Of a DNA stretch of 64,000 nt, positions 34,401-44,719 are shown piece after piece. Under the pieces are notes generated by a model. That model was not told the DNA's origin. It saw only the letters and a program-made list of their open reading frames with translations, and made no database searches. Each line of letters begins with the position of its first letter. Within the stretch, counting starts at the first letter, position 1. The DNA is from Caenorhabditis remanei (lineage: Eukaryota; Nematoda; Chromadorea; Rhabditida; Rhabditidae), in assembly GCF_010183535.1 (NCBI RefSeq), contig NC_071329.1, forward strand, positions 3,100,001 through 3,164,000. Direction: 5' to 3'. Made by a program: the position numbers and the translations under genes.

Positions 34401-37400
34401 TTTCCGACTGGTACCATGCAAATACGCTCCAATGAGAATTTGTGAGAAAATGGGCGAAAATCGTGTTTATAACAGTTAAAAATATAAATTTCTCATTAGA
34501 GCGCACTTACTCATTTTTCAAATTAATGCAAATATTCGGTGGTATGAAAACGCGCGCTATTGATAAAAACTGGATTTTCACTGTTTTTACACGAAAAATG
34601 CAATCGCGCTCCATTGAGAAAACGCTAAATATTGTGTTTTTCCAAATATTTTAAACTCTAGGGGTTATGCAAACGCGCTCCACTGATAAAAACTGGATTT
34701 TCACTGTTTTTACACGAAAAATGCAAATGTGCTCCATTGAGAAAACGTTAAATATCGTGTCTCTAGGGGTTATGCAGACACGCTCTATTGATAAAAACTG
34801 GATTTTCACTGTTTTTACCCGAAAAATGCAATCGCGCTCCATTGAGAAACTGTTCGCCTGTTTCCCAGAGTTCGTCATCTTCTCCAAAACTTTTGGTAGA
34901 TCATAAAATAGTTCCGTTCCCCCAAAGTATATATTTGCGGCCCCTTTTCTTTTCATCGTCGTCTTCATAGTCACTTCCCCCCATTTTTCTTCATAGGCAA
35001 CTATAACACAATAGTACGAAAAAGCTGGATGGGGGGGGGGGGGGGGGTGCCAAAACCAAAAAGGTGTTGTTGCGCAACAAGACACCCCCTTTTTCAAGAC
35101 ACCCCCACCCCTTTCCCGCGCTATGCCATAGAGCGCACAGGAAGAACAAATATTTCGATGGGTTTCAAATTTCTGCTGCAGCAGCATAGTGCAAATATAA
35201 AATATTGAAATATATATATATATTCCTAGTGATGTATCATGTTTATGAAAAGACACGAGTGATCGGGGCACGTCTCCTGAAGTGACGTCTTCTGTGGCGT
35301 CAAAAAGTCCTCTGTACCAAACTCTTCCCCAAGAATTTTCGAGTACCACGGCGGGTAGATCCCGCGAATCTCGCCAGACGGGAGAATACTTCTCACTGTG
35401 AAAAAGTCGGGACATGCCGGGTGGCGGAGGATGGCGTCGAATAGTTGGGTTACTGTATCCGTGGTGGTGGAGAGGCGGAGCTGGAGACGGGCGCCCGATG
35501 GGTAGCGGATTAGTAGGTGGTGGTACGGTGGGCCACTGGTTGGAGGCGGCTGATCTGCTGAAATAGTTTTCGGTTATATAGGGATGGCCGAGTTTTGGGA
35601 AGTTAGGCCACGAAAAAAATTTCGAAAATTTGATTGGTGGCCAAACTTTTGCAAAAATTCGGCCACCTATCTTTTTCCTGTATTTTCATGAAAAATACAC
35701 GAAAAACCTTGAAAAAAAAAGCTGGTGGCCGAAAGTTAGGCTACCATTTGCAAAAGTTCGACCACCGACGTTATTTTTTGGGTTTTCAGGGAAATTTGTG
35801 GAAAAATCGGAAAAATTTATATTTTGGCAAATTTTATTGAGAGTGGAAAGTGCGCTCTATCGCTAATCCCCAAAAAACACTTTTTTTTAAAACATGATAC
35901 AAAACACTTCATGGCCGAGTTTTGGGAAGTTAGGCCACTGCGATTTTTGAAAAAAATTAAAAAACGACGCTAAAATTACGTTTTTATGCATTTTTTACGT
36001 AATTTTCGAAGATTCTCAATAGAGCGCATTTTCTCAGTTTCCATTTAAACTTATTTGAAGGTATGAAACCGCGCTCTATAGACAATATTGAGGTTAAAAC
36101 AATTTAAAAGTTTTGCAAACGCGCTCCAATGACGAAAACGTCAATAATTAAATTTTTCGAAAAATTCTCAATAGAGCGCGTTTGCTAATTTTTGTTATTT
36201 TCGTGTTTTTTGATGCTTTTCAGGGAAAATTGTGGAAAAATCGCAAAAATTCAATAATTTTTCGAAATTTTGTCTAAAACCTCAAAAAATTATGGTGGCC
36301 TAACTTCCCAAAACTCGGCCATCATCTTTTTTTCCCTGTGTTTTTCACATTTTTTTTCGCAGTTTTCACTGTTTTTTATCGAAATTTCCAACAAAAAAAT
36401 CACGATAAAGACAGGTGGCCGAGTTTTTGCAAAAGTTAGGCCACCAATTTTTTTTCCAAAATTGGCCTTTTTTCACAAAAAAAACGTTTTGCAAATTGCG
36501 GCCTAGCCTCCCAAAACTCGGTCACCATCAAAAACATGAAAAATCAAAAATTAGCAAACGCGCTCTATCGAAAATTTTCCGAAAAATTCAATTATTGACG
36601 TTTTCGTCATTGGAGCGCGTTTGCAGAATTTCAAAAACGTAATTTTTTTGTCGTTTTTTCAATTTTTTTCAAAAATCTCAGTGGCCTAACTGCCCAAAAC
36701 TCGGCCATCAAGTTTTTTTCCGGTTTTTGAAAAATTTTCATAATCATTATCACTGAAACGATTGGAGCGCATTTGCATCATCTTTGACCAAAAATGTGAT
36801 CCATTTTCCATTTTGAGCAAAAATGTGGCCAAAAATAGATATTTTGCTACTTATTTTTCACAATTTTCTCTTAAAACCCAAAAAATGTCGATGGCCGAAC
36901 TTTTGCAAAGTGGCCTAGGTTCCCAAATCTCGGCCATCAGTTTTTTTCGGCATGGCCTAGAAACCCGAATTAAGCCACCACCAAAATGTTCATCTGGTGG
37001 CCTAACTTTTGCACTTTTTGGGTTTCTAGGCCACGCCCCCTCCCCGGGGGAGTACTGTACCTTGGATTTTCTCTCTATACAACTGAATCGTTTGTTTCCG
37101 GAGCACTTTTCGCTCCGCCTCCAATCGAATCTTCTCTTTTTCCTCTTTTTTTGCCAAATCCTTCGCCAAACTATCCGCGTATTCTTGATTCTGCAAATGC
37201 GCTCTATTGGACTTTGCTCTATTGGACTTGTGCGATGGGGCGCACATGCATACCAATCTTGATGCATATGCGCTCTATCGAGTTCTATGGGGCGCGCTTG
37301 GTGTAAACGCGCCCTATTGCGAATTCTCAATGTAGCGCACTTGCCTGTTGGCTCCGTAGAGCGCGGTCCTCGGCGAGTTTGTCGTTAGTCATGATGGTAG

Positions 37401-39833
37401 TGTGTACAAGTATTTAGTAATGAATTGGGAAATAAATTTTTTTCGAAAAAAAAAATCTTGTTAGGAAATTTTTTTTTGACACCTTGACCTCAGGGGGTGT
37501 CAAGGTAAGGTTTTCAAAATTTTTGAATTTTTGATTTTGGAAAGATGTAAGTGCGCTCTATTGACAAATATGTGTTCTTAGGTTATGCAAGCGCGCTCCA
37601 TTGAGAAAACGTCAAAATTTGGGTTTTTGAGGCGCTTTTCGAAAATTATTGGGTTACTGGAACCATGCAAATGCGCTCCGATGAGAATTTGTGAGAAAGT
37701 GGGTGAAAATCGTGTTTATAACAGTTAAAAATATAAATTTCTCATTAGAGCGCACTTACTCATTTTTCAAATTTATTCAATTATTAGGTTGTATGTAAAC
37801 GCGCTCTATTGATAAAAGTTGGATTTTCACGGTTTTTTCTCAAAAATGCAAACGCGCTCTATTGAGAAAACGTTAAATATCGGGGTTTTCCATGAAATGC
37901 TAAACTTAATGGGGTCTGCAAATACGCTCTATCGATAAAAGTTGGATTTTCACAGTTTTTTCACAAAAATGCAAACGCGCTCCATTGAGAAAATGTCTAA
38001 TTTCGGTGTTTTTCCGGAAAATTCAAATTCTAGAGGGTATGCAAACGCGCTCTATTGATAAAAACTGGATTTTCGCTGTTTTTACTCAAAAAATGCAAGT
38101 GTGCTCCATGGATAAACCCGTTTTTTTCAATTTTTCTCAATTTCCAGACTCCTATCATACATCTGCCTCCGTGGTGAAGGCGGTTTCTGTACTATGGATG
38201 TTTTCAAGACTCCAGATGACAAAGAGGGATGCACATATCTGCGCCCGTGGTATTCGAAGGATCATCAGTCAGTTTTCGGGAATTTTTTTTAGGCAAAAAT
38301 AAAAATATTCGGGAGGGAAAGTTAGTATTAGTTGATATGTTCAAATGGTGTAATTATGTAATTATACTGTATATAATTAAGTTTTCGGGAATTTATTTTT
38401 GGAAAAAAAGTGAAAATCCGTCAATTCACTCACTACGGATGTTAAGAGGCTAGGGGATGTGGGGGACTAGAAAATTCATTATGAGGAAAGTTAGGCCATG
38501 AAAAAAGTCTCAGGTTAGGACACATTTGCATGATAGGAATAGGTGGCCGAGTTTTTGCAAAAGTTAGGCCACCAATTTTTTTTTCACAAAAAACGTTTTA
38601 CAATTGCGGCCTAGCCTCCCAAAACTCGGCCCGCCATGAAAAACACGAAAATATCATAAATTAGCAAACGCGCTCTATCGACAATTTTTTCGAAAAATTC
38701 AACAATTTTCACATTGGAGCGCGTTTTTACACCTTTTAGATTGTTTTAACCTCTATATTGTCTATGGAGCGCAATTTCATACCTTTAAAAAAGTTTAGCA
38801 AATACGCTCTATTGAGGATCTTTCTAAAATGACGTAAAAATGCGTAAAACCGTAATTTTTGCGTCGTTTTTCAATTTTTTTCAAAAATCTCAGTGGCCTA
38901 ACTTCCCAAAACTCGGCCACGCTCGTTTTACAAGAATGTTCATTGAAGCGCATTTGCATCACGTGTGACCTAAAAATGGGTTTTTGTGGATTAGCGATAG
39001 AGCGCACTCTCGATTCCTGAAAAAATTTGTCGAAAATCGATTTTTCCCTGAAAAAGCACCAAATAACGTCCGTGGCCTAACTTTTGCAAATGATGGCCTA
39101 ACTTCCGAAAACTCGGCCACCAGCGTTAAAAAAAAAGATTTTTCACAATTTCCATCGGTTTTTAGTGAATATTTCATGAATAATCACGAGAAAAATAGGT
39201 GGCCGAGTTTTTGCAAAAGTTAGTCCACCAATTTTTTTTTCAAAAAATAGCCTTTTTAACAAAAAAACGTTTTACAAATTGCGGCCTAGCCTCCCAAAAC
39301 TCGGTCACCATGAAATAGATCAAAATATCAAAAATTAGCAAACGCGCTCTATCGAGAATTTTTTGAAAAATTCAATTATTGAAAAATCTCAGTGGCCTAA
39401 CTTCTCAAAACTCGGCCACCATCTTTTTTTCTAGATTTTTCACGATTTCCACCGGTTTTTAGTGAATATTTCATGAAAAATCGCGAGAAAGATAGGTGGC
39501 CGAGTTTTTGCAAAAGTTAGGCCACCAATTTTTTTTTCAAATTTTTGAGTTTTCTATCAAAAAAACTTGAATTTTTGCAGGTGGCAATTCTATTTCGAGT
39601 TCAACCGCCGCCCCCGAGTTTTTGGCCGTCACTATCAGCAGAGAGTGAAGAATGGCACCAGAAAACGACACGTGGCAAAAACGGAGACCAGCACGAAGAC
39701 CATCGGAACCTTGACTCTCTATGGGATGGTGGATTGCGACAAAGTATGTAAAGGGGAGGAGTTTGGACCGGCTCTCGGAGCATACGGTGATGCGACTTTC
39801 CATAAGGGAAGGGCTCATCGATTGTGGTATTAA
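31470..39833 (+). CDS. Small secreted glycoprotein, 3 exons, unknown family
   Basis: Exons 31470-31720, 38148-38267 and 39581-39833 join in phase (AA|A, CA|G) to give 207 aa. Residues 1-26 are a clear signal peptide with a poly-Leu core ending AFA, followed by RRSHR, a possible basic processing site. The mature part has six cysteines (71, 90, 98, 112, 176, 180) and four potential N-glycosylation sites (NGT, NSS, NMT, NGT). There is no membrane segment after the signal peptide and no domain I recognise, so I assign no function. Intron 1 is 6.4 kb and contains a whole UBX gene on the opposite strand. Exon 1 could belong to a separate gene, but phase, the signal peptide and the Cys/Gly-rich continuation favour one gene. 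No AATAAA was found close behind the stop. Confidence 0.75.
32480..32990. mobile_element. Nested palindromes: TA-flanked MITE inside a larger foldback
   Basis: The inner element 32579-32899 starts CTTGCAAACCGGGCC and ends with its inverse, with TA on each side, and shares arms with 14939-15268. The flanks continue the symmetry outward (GATTCTTGGGATTCTAGGCC, CCACGTTTTTGAGATC and their inverses on the right). The MITE therefore either inserted at the centre of an existing palindrome or the family carries long outer arms. Confidence 0.65.
33621..33633 (+). repeat. G13 homopolymer tract
   Basis: Thirteen consecutive G between TAATTA and CAATTT, in intron 1 of the secreted-protein gene. G runs of this length can form G-quadruplexes. 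Confidence 0.85.
33680..34830. repeat. Mixed cluster of GCGCTCTATTGAG and GTGGCCGAG repeats
   Basis: Inside intron 1 of the secreted-protein gene. A block with GCGGCCTAGCCTCCCAAAAC, AAAATTAGCAAACGCGCTCT and CATTGGAGCGCGTTTGCA begins near 33735. It recurs at about 36490-36630, 38600-38720 and (shortened) 39280-39370. Three near-identical tandem units with TTGATAAAAACTGGATTTTC stand at about 34555, 34685 and 34790. Confidence 0.65.
35031..35047 (+). repeat. G17 homopolymer tract
   Basis: Seventeen consecutive G preceded by CTGGAT and followed by TGCC, about 180 bp downstream of the UBX gene stop (3' side on the minus strand). Long monomeric G tracts are known in C. elegans to be unstable without the DOG-1 helicase. 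Confidence 0.85.
35226..37392 (-). CDS. Short UBX-domain protein, antisense nested gene
   Basis: Three exons on the minus strand, 37392-37345, 37190-37061 and 35557-35226, giving 169 aa. Residues 1-59 form a charged helix with the (R)xQQNQEYADSLAKD motif, Lys/Glu-rich thereafter. This is the coiled segment that precedes the UBX fold in FAF1/FAF2-type proteins. Residues about 72-165 are a UBX domain (LLIRYPSGARLQLRL, TDTVTQLFDAIL, FFTVRSILPSGEIRGI). UBX domains bind the CDC48/p97 AAA ATPase, so an adaptor role is likely; UBA or UAS domains of longer relatives are absent. Intron 1 uses a GC donor (CAG|GCAAGT) and is wholly repeat-derived. The gene lies within intron 1 of the secreted-protein gene. 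An upstream first exon cannot be excluded, but no acceptor precedes the ATG. Confidence 0.82.
35580..37000. repeat. GTGGCCGAG...TTAGGCCAC palindromes in UBX intron 2
   Basis: Many 26-35-bp hairpins: for example 35585-35610, 35636-35668, 35912-35938, 36415-36444. The loop length varies and TTTTGGGAAG or TTTTTGCAAAAG usually stands between the arms. Interspersed with GCGCTCTATTGAG motifs. No coding exon. Confidence 0.65.
37191..37344 (-). other. GC-AG intron made of inverted-end repeat (introner-like)
   Basis: On the minus strand the 154-bp intron starts GCAAGTGCGCTACATTGAGA and ends AATAGAGCGCATTTGCAG. The ends are inverted repeats of each other over roughly 20 bases, and AG lies both before the donor and at the acceptor. 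The body contains further copies of the same GCGCYCTAT motif (about 37210-37330). The reading frame and the conserved RSQQ|NQEY motif support the splice. Confidence 0.6.
38290..39560. repeat. Intron 2 of the secreted-protein gene, same repeat families
   Basis: Contains GTGGCCGAGTTTTTGCAAAA palindromes (38542-38574, 39199-39230, 39496-39527), the GCGGCCTAGCCTCCCAAAAC block (38608, 39282) and GCGCTCTATCGAG motifs. No additional exon seen. Confidence 0.6.
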
Positions 39834-42064
39834 ATGGGATTGGTGAATTTGAGAAAAAAATTGGGAGTGATGGCCGAGTTTTGGAGAAAGTTAGGCCACT
39901 AGGGTTTTTTGATGAAAATGACAAAATCGTTAAATTAATTGGTGGCCGAGTTTTTGAAAAGTTAGGCCACCAGATTCTCAAAATTTCCGTTGGTGGCCTA
40001 ACTTTCCTCAAAACTCGGCCATCAACCGAGAAAATGTGAAAAATCTTCTGAAAAACCCTGGTGGCCGAGTTTTCGAGAAAGTTAGGCCAGCGAAGTTTTT
40101 TTGCTGTTTTTCAAGAAAAATTGTGAAAAATGGCATAATTTCAATTTTTGTCCGATTTTTTTCATGGAAATTAAAAAAATTTATTCAAAACAATTGGTGG
40201 CCGAGTTTTCGAGAAAGTTAGGCCACCGAAGTTTTTTCTTTTTTTTTTCGAATTTTTCCACAGAAAACGTGAAAACTCGAGAAAATCCTGTTTTTGTTTG
40301 GTGGCCGAATTTTTGCAAAAACTCGGCCATGTAATTTTTGACGGATTTTTTCATGAAGAACCCAAAAATGGAAAATTTTTGGTTCATGGCCAACTTTTTG
40401 TCCATTTTTCGTTAAAAACTCTGAAAAAACCCTGGTGGCCGAACTTTTGCAAAAACTCGGCCACCAATTTTTTTTACCATTTTTCGAGATTTTTTCACGT
40501 AAATTTTCGCCTAAATTTCTCCAAAACTCTGCCGTCATCAATCCTATTTTTTTTCTCAAATTTCCATTCTCAATCGCCCCGCCCCTTTTCCCATTTCCAG
40601 CAGAAAGTACCCATCCCTATCATCTCTTCCTGTTTGAACATAATTGTCTCTCTTTTTTTTCAAAAAAAAAAATCGAATCTCTCTATGTCTACTCTTGTCT
40701 AGTGTGAACATGATAATGATGCAAGTGCGCTCTATTGAGAATTTGCGAAAAAATGGTGTAAAACGGGTCAAAATTGAGGAAAAGCCCAATTTTAACCAAT
40801 TTTACACCATTTTCCATCAAATTCTCAGCAGAGCGCACTTGCATTCCCCTCGTTTTTTCAAATTTTCATTTTTCCGGTACGTCCCCTAAAATAGGTAAAA
40901 TTCCGCACATCTTTCTACCCATTTCTCGCATTTTGTCCCGGTTTTTCCCAAGTTTTTGTATTTTTTAAAATTTTTATCCCAAAATTTTTCTGTTCCAGAT
41001 AAATCTATAATTTTGACACCTATTACTTGCCCCCCGTTTTCAAAATTTGTCTCTTTCCAAAACTGCCCTTGTCTCTGCGTCTCTCTGTGTCTCTCTTTTT
41101 ATGTTTTTACTTTTTTTTTGAAATTTTTTTCCATCGGAAGAAAAATAAAATAATTTTTTTACTAAACGTTTTTGAATAATTTTCGCAGGAAGCGGGTGTA
41201 AAAGCAATTATTTTGGGAAAGGGGATTTTTTTTTTTGAATTTTTTTCCGCAAAATAAAAAATTAGGGACTTTAGATATGTAGAAAGCGCGCCCTGATGAC
41301 AAATTTTCAATAATATGAAATTTTCAGTGTTCATTAGAGCGCATTTGCACCAGAACTATTAGAAATGTGATTTTGACGCGATAGAGCGCATTTTCCATTT
41401 TCAACATGATATTTGAGTTTTTCAAAAAAAAAATTTTTTTGAAATTTTTGAAAATTCCAAAAATGTGCGCTCTATCGATAATCAAAAAATTGAGTGGATT
41501 GCAAGTGCGCTCCACTGTTACCATGAATTTATCATTAGAGCGCACTTACAAAAGTTTTTCGAAAAATTGGTGAAAATTGGGATTAGAGCGCGTTTTCACT
41601 TGTTTTTTTCTCCATTTTGTTGCCATAGAGCGCATTTTCTAAAAAAGAGAATTTTCAGTGTTCGTTGGAGCGTATTTGCTCTGAAAACAAAATGTATTTG
41701 AGTTTTTTGCCATTAGAGCGCATTTACAATGCGAGTTCACATTATTTTCAATGTTTTTCGAAAAATTGGTGAAAATTAGCATTAGAGCGCGTTTTCAGTC
41801 GTTTTTTCTCTTTTTTGTTGCCATAGAGCGCACATTCTCCCCCATCACGTCATTCCTTCCCCCTTCCCCTCCATGATTTCCAAAACAAACAAAATTTCGC
41901 TCTTCTTACGCGAAATTCGCCCTCCTAGGCGGTAAATGGTAAATAAACACATAAATGAGGGAGAAAGCGCATATTATAATCCCCGTTAACATATTATCTC
42001 GTAACTAAACAATGAGTTTAACGCTTGAAAAGCTTTTCACAAAATGCAAAAAAAGTTTTGACTC

Positions 42065-42129
42065 GGGTGGGGGTCGAACCATGGTGGAATCCAGTGGGTG
42101 GCGCTCACACCCGGCTGCGCCACACATGT
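42065..42129 (-). repeat. tRNA-derived (SINE-like) unit with pol III boxes
   Basis: On the minus strand TGGCGCAGCCGGGTGTGAGC (A box-like, 42122-42103) is followed by GGTTCGACCCCCACC (B box-like, 42080-42066). A run of seven T lies about 12 bases further, as a pol III terminator would. The spacing suits a tRNA, but I cannot pair a full cloverleaf acceptor stem, so I call it tRNA-derived and not a tRNA gene. Confidence 0.5.
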
Positions 42130-42841
42130 CGACTAGAGATCTGTCGCTCAAGGCGTTCATATCCCGCTCCCCCCTTAACCACAAGACGCGCCGCCGGCGC
42201 GCCCGACTTGCGATATTTGGGGTATCCGAAGAATGTGTGCAACTGCTCCGCGAGAGCTCCAAACGTTCCATGCATATTTTTGTGTCGAAAAGAAGAAGAA
42301 GAAGAGGAGAAGAACACGCACCCGGTGTGGTATGTTATTAGGCAAATAACACGAACTCTCCACGAGACCGGAGGAAGGGGGGAATTTGTTTTTAGTTCGC
42401 GTAAATTAGGGGGACCTCGGAAAACCCTTTTTTGAGAAAGTGCGCTCTACTGCACTCTTGCAGAAATTCAGCCAGAGTGCAGTAGAGCGCATTTTCTCAT
42501 TTCTAATTAAAAATAGGGTTTTTCGAGTTTTTTTTTCAGAAAGTGCGCTCTATTGGGGATTTGGTAATTGTGCAATGGAGCGCACTTGCAGACGGAACTA
42601 ACATATTTCCTGAAACCGCAAATTTTTCAAAAAAAACCGGTTTTTTCAGCTCAAAATATAGTCAGAACTCCAAAAATTTGGTTTTCCCTGAAAAATTGAG
42701 GTTTTCCAATACATTTTTGCGGCTTTTTGACAAGAAAAATGTCAAAAATTCGATAAAGTACAGTATTTCTTTGGAAATCGAGCGAAAAACGCACTTTGGG
42801 AGCTCAAAATGACGAAAAAACGGCAAAATGACTGAAAACCA

Positions 42842-43096
42842 TGTCTGGCGCGCCTTTGACGCGTAGTATTTGACGAAAAACTCGAAAATTTGAGTCTAAA
42901 CACTTTGAAACACGCTGGATTCAAAAATCACAATGAATTTTCACGGAAATTCACGGAAATTAACAGAAACATCGCAATTTCCAAGAATTTCCATTGAAAA
43001 CTACAGTGATATTTGAATCCAGCGTGTTACAAAGTGTTTAGACTCAAATTTTCGAGTTTTCCGTCAAATTTTACGCGTCAAACGCGCACCAAACAT
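42842..43096. mobile_element. Foldback element with TCTGGCGCGCC ends, copy 1
   Basis: Left arm TCTGGCGCGCCTTTGACGCG ... GACGAAAAACTCGAAAATTT ... AACACTTTGAAACACGCTGG; right arm is the inverse, ending CGCGTCAAACGCGCACCA. The centre is A+T-rich. A close relative stands at 53410-53642. It shows that solitary TCTGGCGCGCC motifs elsewhere are probably ends of such elements. Confidence 0.65.
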
Positions 43097-44591
43097 GATT
43101 TTCAGTCATTTTGCTCTTTTTTTGTCATTTTTAAGCCACCAAAGTTCGTTTAAGCCATGAAATCTTTTTGTTCCCTAAAAAATGTATTTTTGCACAAATC
43201 GAATTTCGCCTCTATACATCCTTTTCTTGTTAGCCACCAACTTTTTTTGGTATATTTCGTGTTCTTTTTTCGGTGGAACAACGACAGAAAAAGATGCAAA
43301 AAGAATAAATAAAATAGGGGAACATGGGGAGTTTTGCTTGTAAAAGTGGCGGGAAAATTGTATTTTTTGAGTGGAATTGGGGGATTTTCGAAATTTTAGC
43401 ACATTTTTGTGGATTTCCGTTCAGTTTTTGCCTGAAACTGTTGCTGCAAACTATGGAAACATTTTTTAAAGCGTTTTTGAGAAATTTCGCAAAAAAAAAC
43501 TGTATTTTCATACATTTTTGATTGATTTTTAGAGAAATATTGTATTTTTCACGAATTTCTGACAATTTTCTTGTCTAAAATCAGCAGAAATTTAGAAATC
43601 CATTGAAAATCCCCGTTTTTAGCTTAAAAATCTGAAAATAATTTCTAAAAATTGAGTGTCGATTTACGCTAAACAACACGCTCTGGCGGGATTTCGGAGT
43701 GTCGTTTGGAATAATTTTTCCAGAAAATTTCAGAATTTTCATCCTTTTCACTTAGTTTTGTGGGGTTTTCAGCATTTTTTGGTCGTTTTTTTTCGATTCC
43801 ACTAGCGGAAATTGTAAAATTTAATTGAAATTTACTGAAAATTCAGTTCAAATTGTCTCAAACTAGTCTAAAATCGAGGATTTTGCTGAAAAATAGATTT
43901 TTATATATTTTTCAGCAAAATTTCTGATTTTTCTAGAGTTCTGGACATTTTCAACCGATTTTTCAGTTAATTTTATTCAATTTTTTGATTTTCGATAGTA
44001 ACAGTGCATATGGTGCATCTATATCAAATTTGGTCGATTTTGACCGATTTCCGACAGTTTTCAAGTGATATTTTAGTTAAAAATGGCTCATTTTTCATCT
44101 AAAAGCTCTCATGGTGCATCGATGTCAAAATGTATTGATTTTAACCGATTTTAGGTCATGTTTGACTGTTTTTCAGCGATTTTGGAACAGAAAAAGTCAA
44201 AATCTTTTAACGGACACTCCCTGGCAAGTTATGGTCATTTTAAGACAAAAAATTGCACTGAAATTGGTCCATTTAAGAAAAAATTTACTCTGTCGATATG
44301 TAACTTGCTATGGAGCAGAGCTGTGCGGAATTCCTTCCTTCGACTTCCTTCTTCCTTTTCAAAAATTTCACTTCCTTCCTTCCTCCCTTCTTCCGTTGAA
44401 ATTGTTTTCCACTTCCGACTTCCGTGTCAATTTCACAAAAATTTTGTAATTTTCGACGGAATTTCAGCGGAATTTTGTTGGTTTTTAATGGAATTTTGTA
44501 TGCAAAACAAATGCCAAAATTCGCTTTCAGAGGTGACTAGAAAAAAATTTTCCTCAAATTTGTCATTTTCAAAAAAATAAACCGTTGAAGC

Positions 44592-44597
44592 TTTATT
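44592..44597 (-). terminator. Polyadenylation signal of mec-15
   Basis: TTTATT on the plus strand, AATAAA on the minus strand, 123 bases after the TAG stop at 44722-44720. Confidence 0.5.
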
Positions 44598-44719
44598 CAT
44601 CTGCTATTATGCAATCATCAAAATATGGAAAATGGGAATAATACAACAATGGAGATCATAAGCAAAATGATATATATACACAGGGAAATATCTATAATTA
44701 TAGACAAAGTGGGCGGAGT

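Larger units (their letters stand above)
39834..44719. other. Intergenic region between the secreted-protein gene and mec-15
   Basis: No gene supported. The left half (39865-40480) carries GTGGCCGAG palindromes; 40720-42600 carries GCGCTCTATTGAG motifs; one tRNA-like unit and one foldback element follow. From 43110 to 44330 the DNA is A+T-rich, without repeats I can define. A degenerate CTTCCTT/CTTCCGA stretch lies near 44334-44420. AATAAA on the minus strand (44597-44592) is the likely mec-15 polyadenylation signal. Confidence 0.5.
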
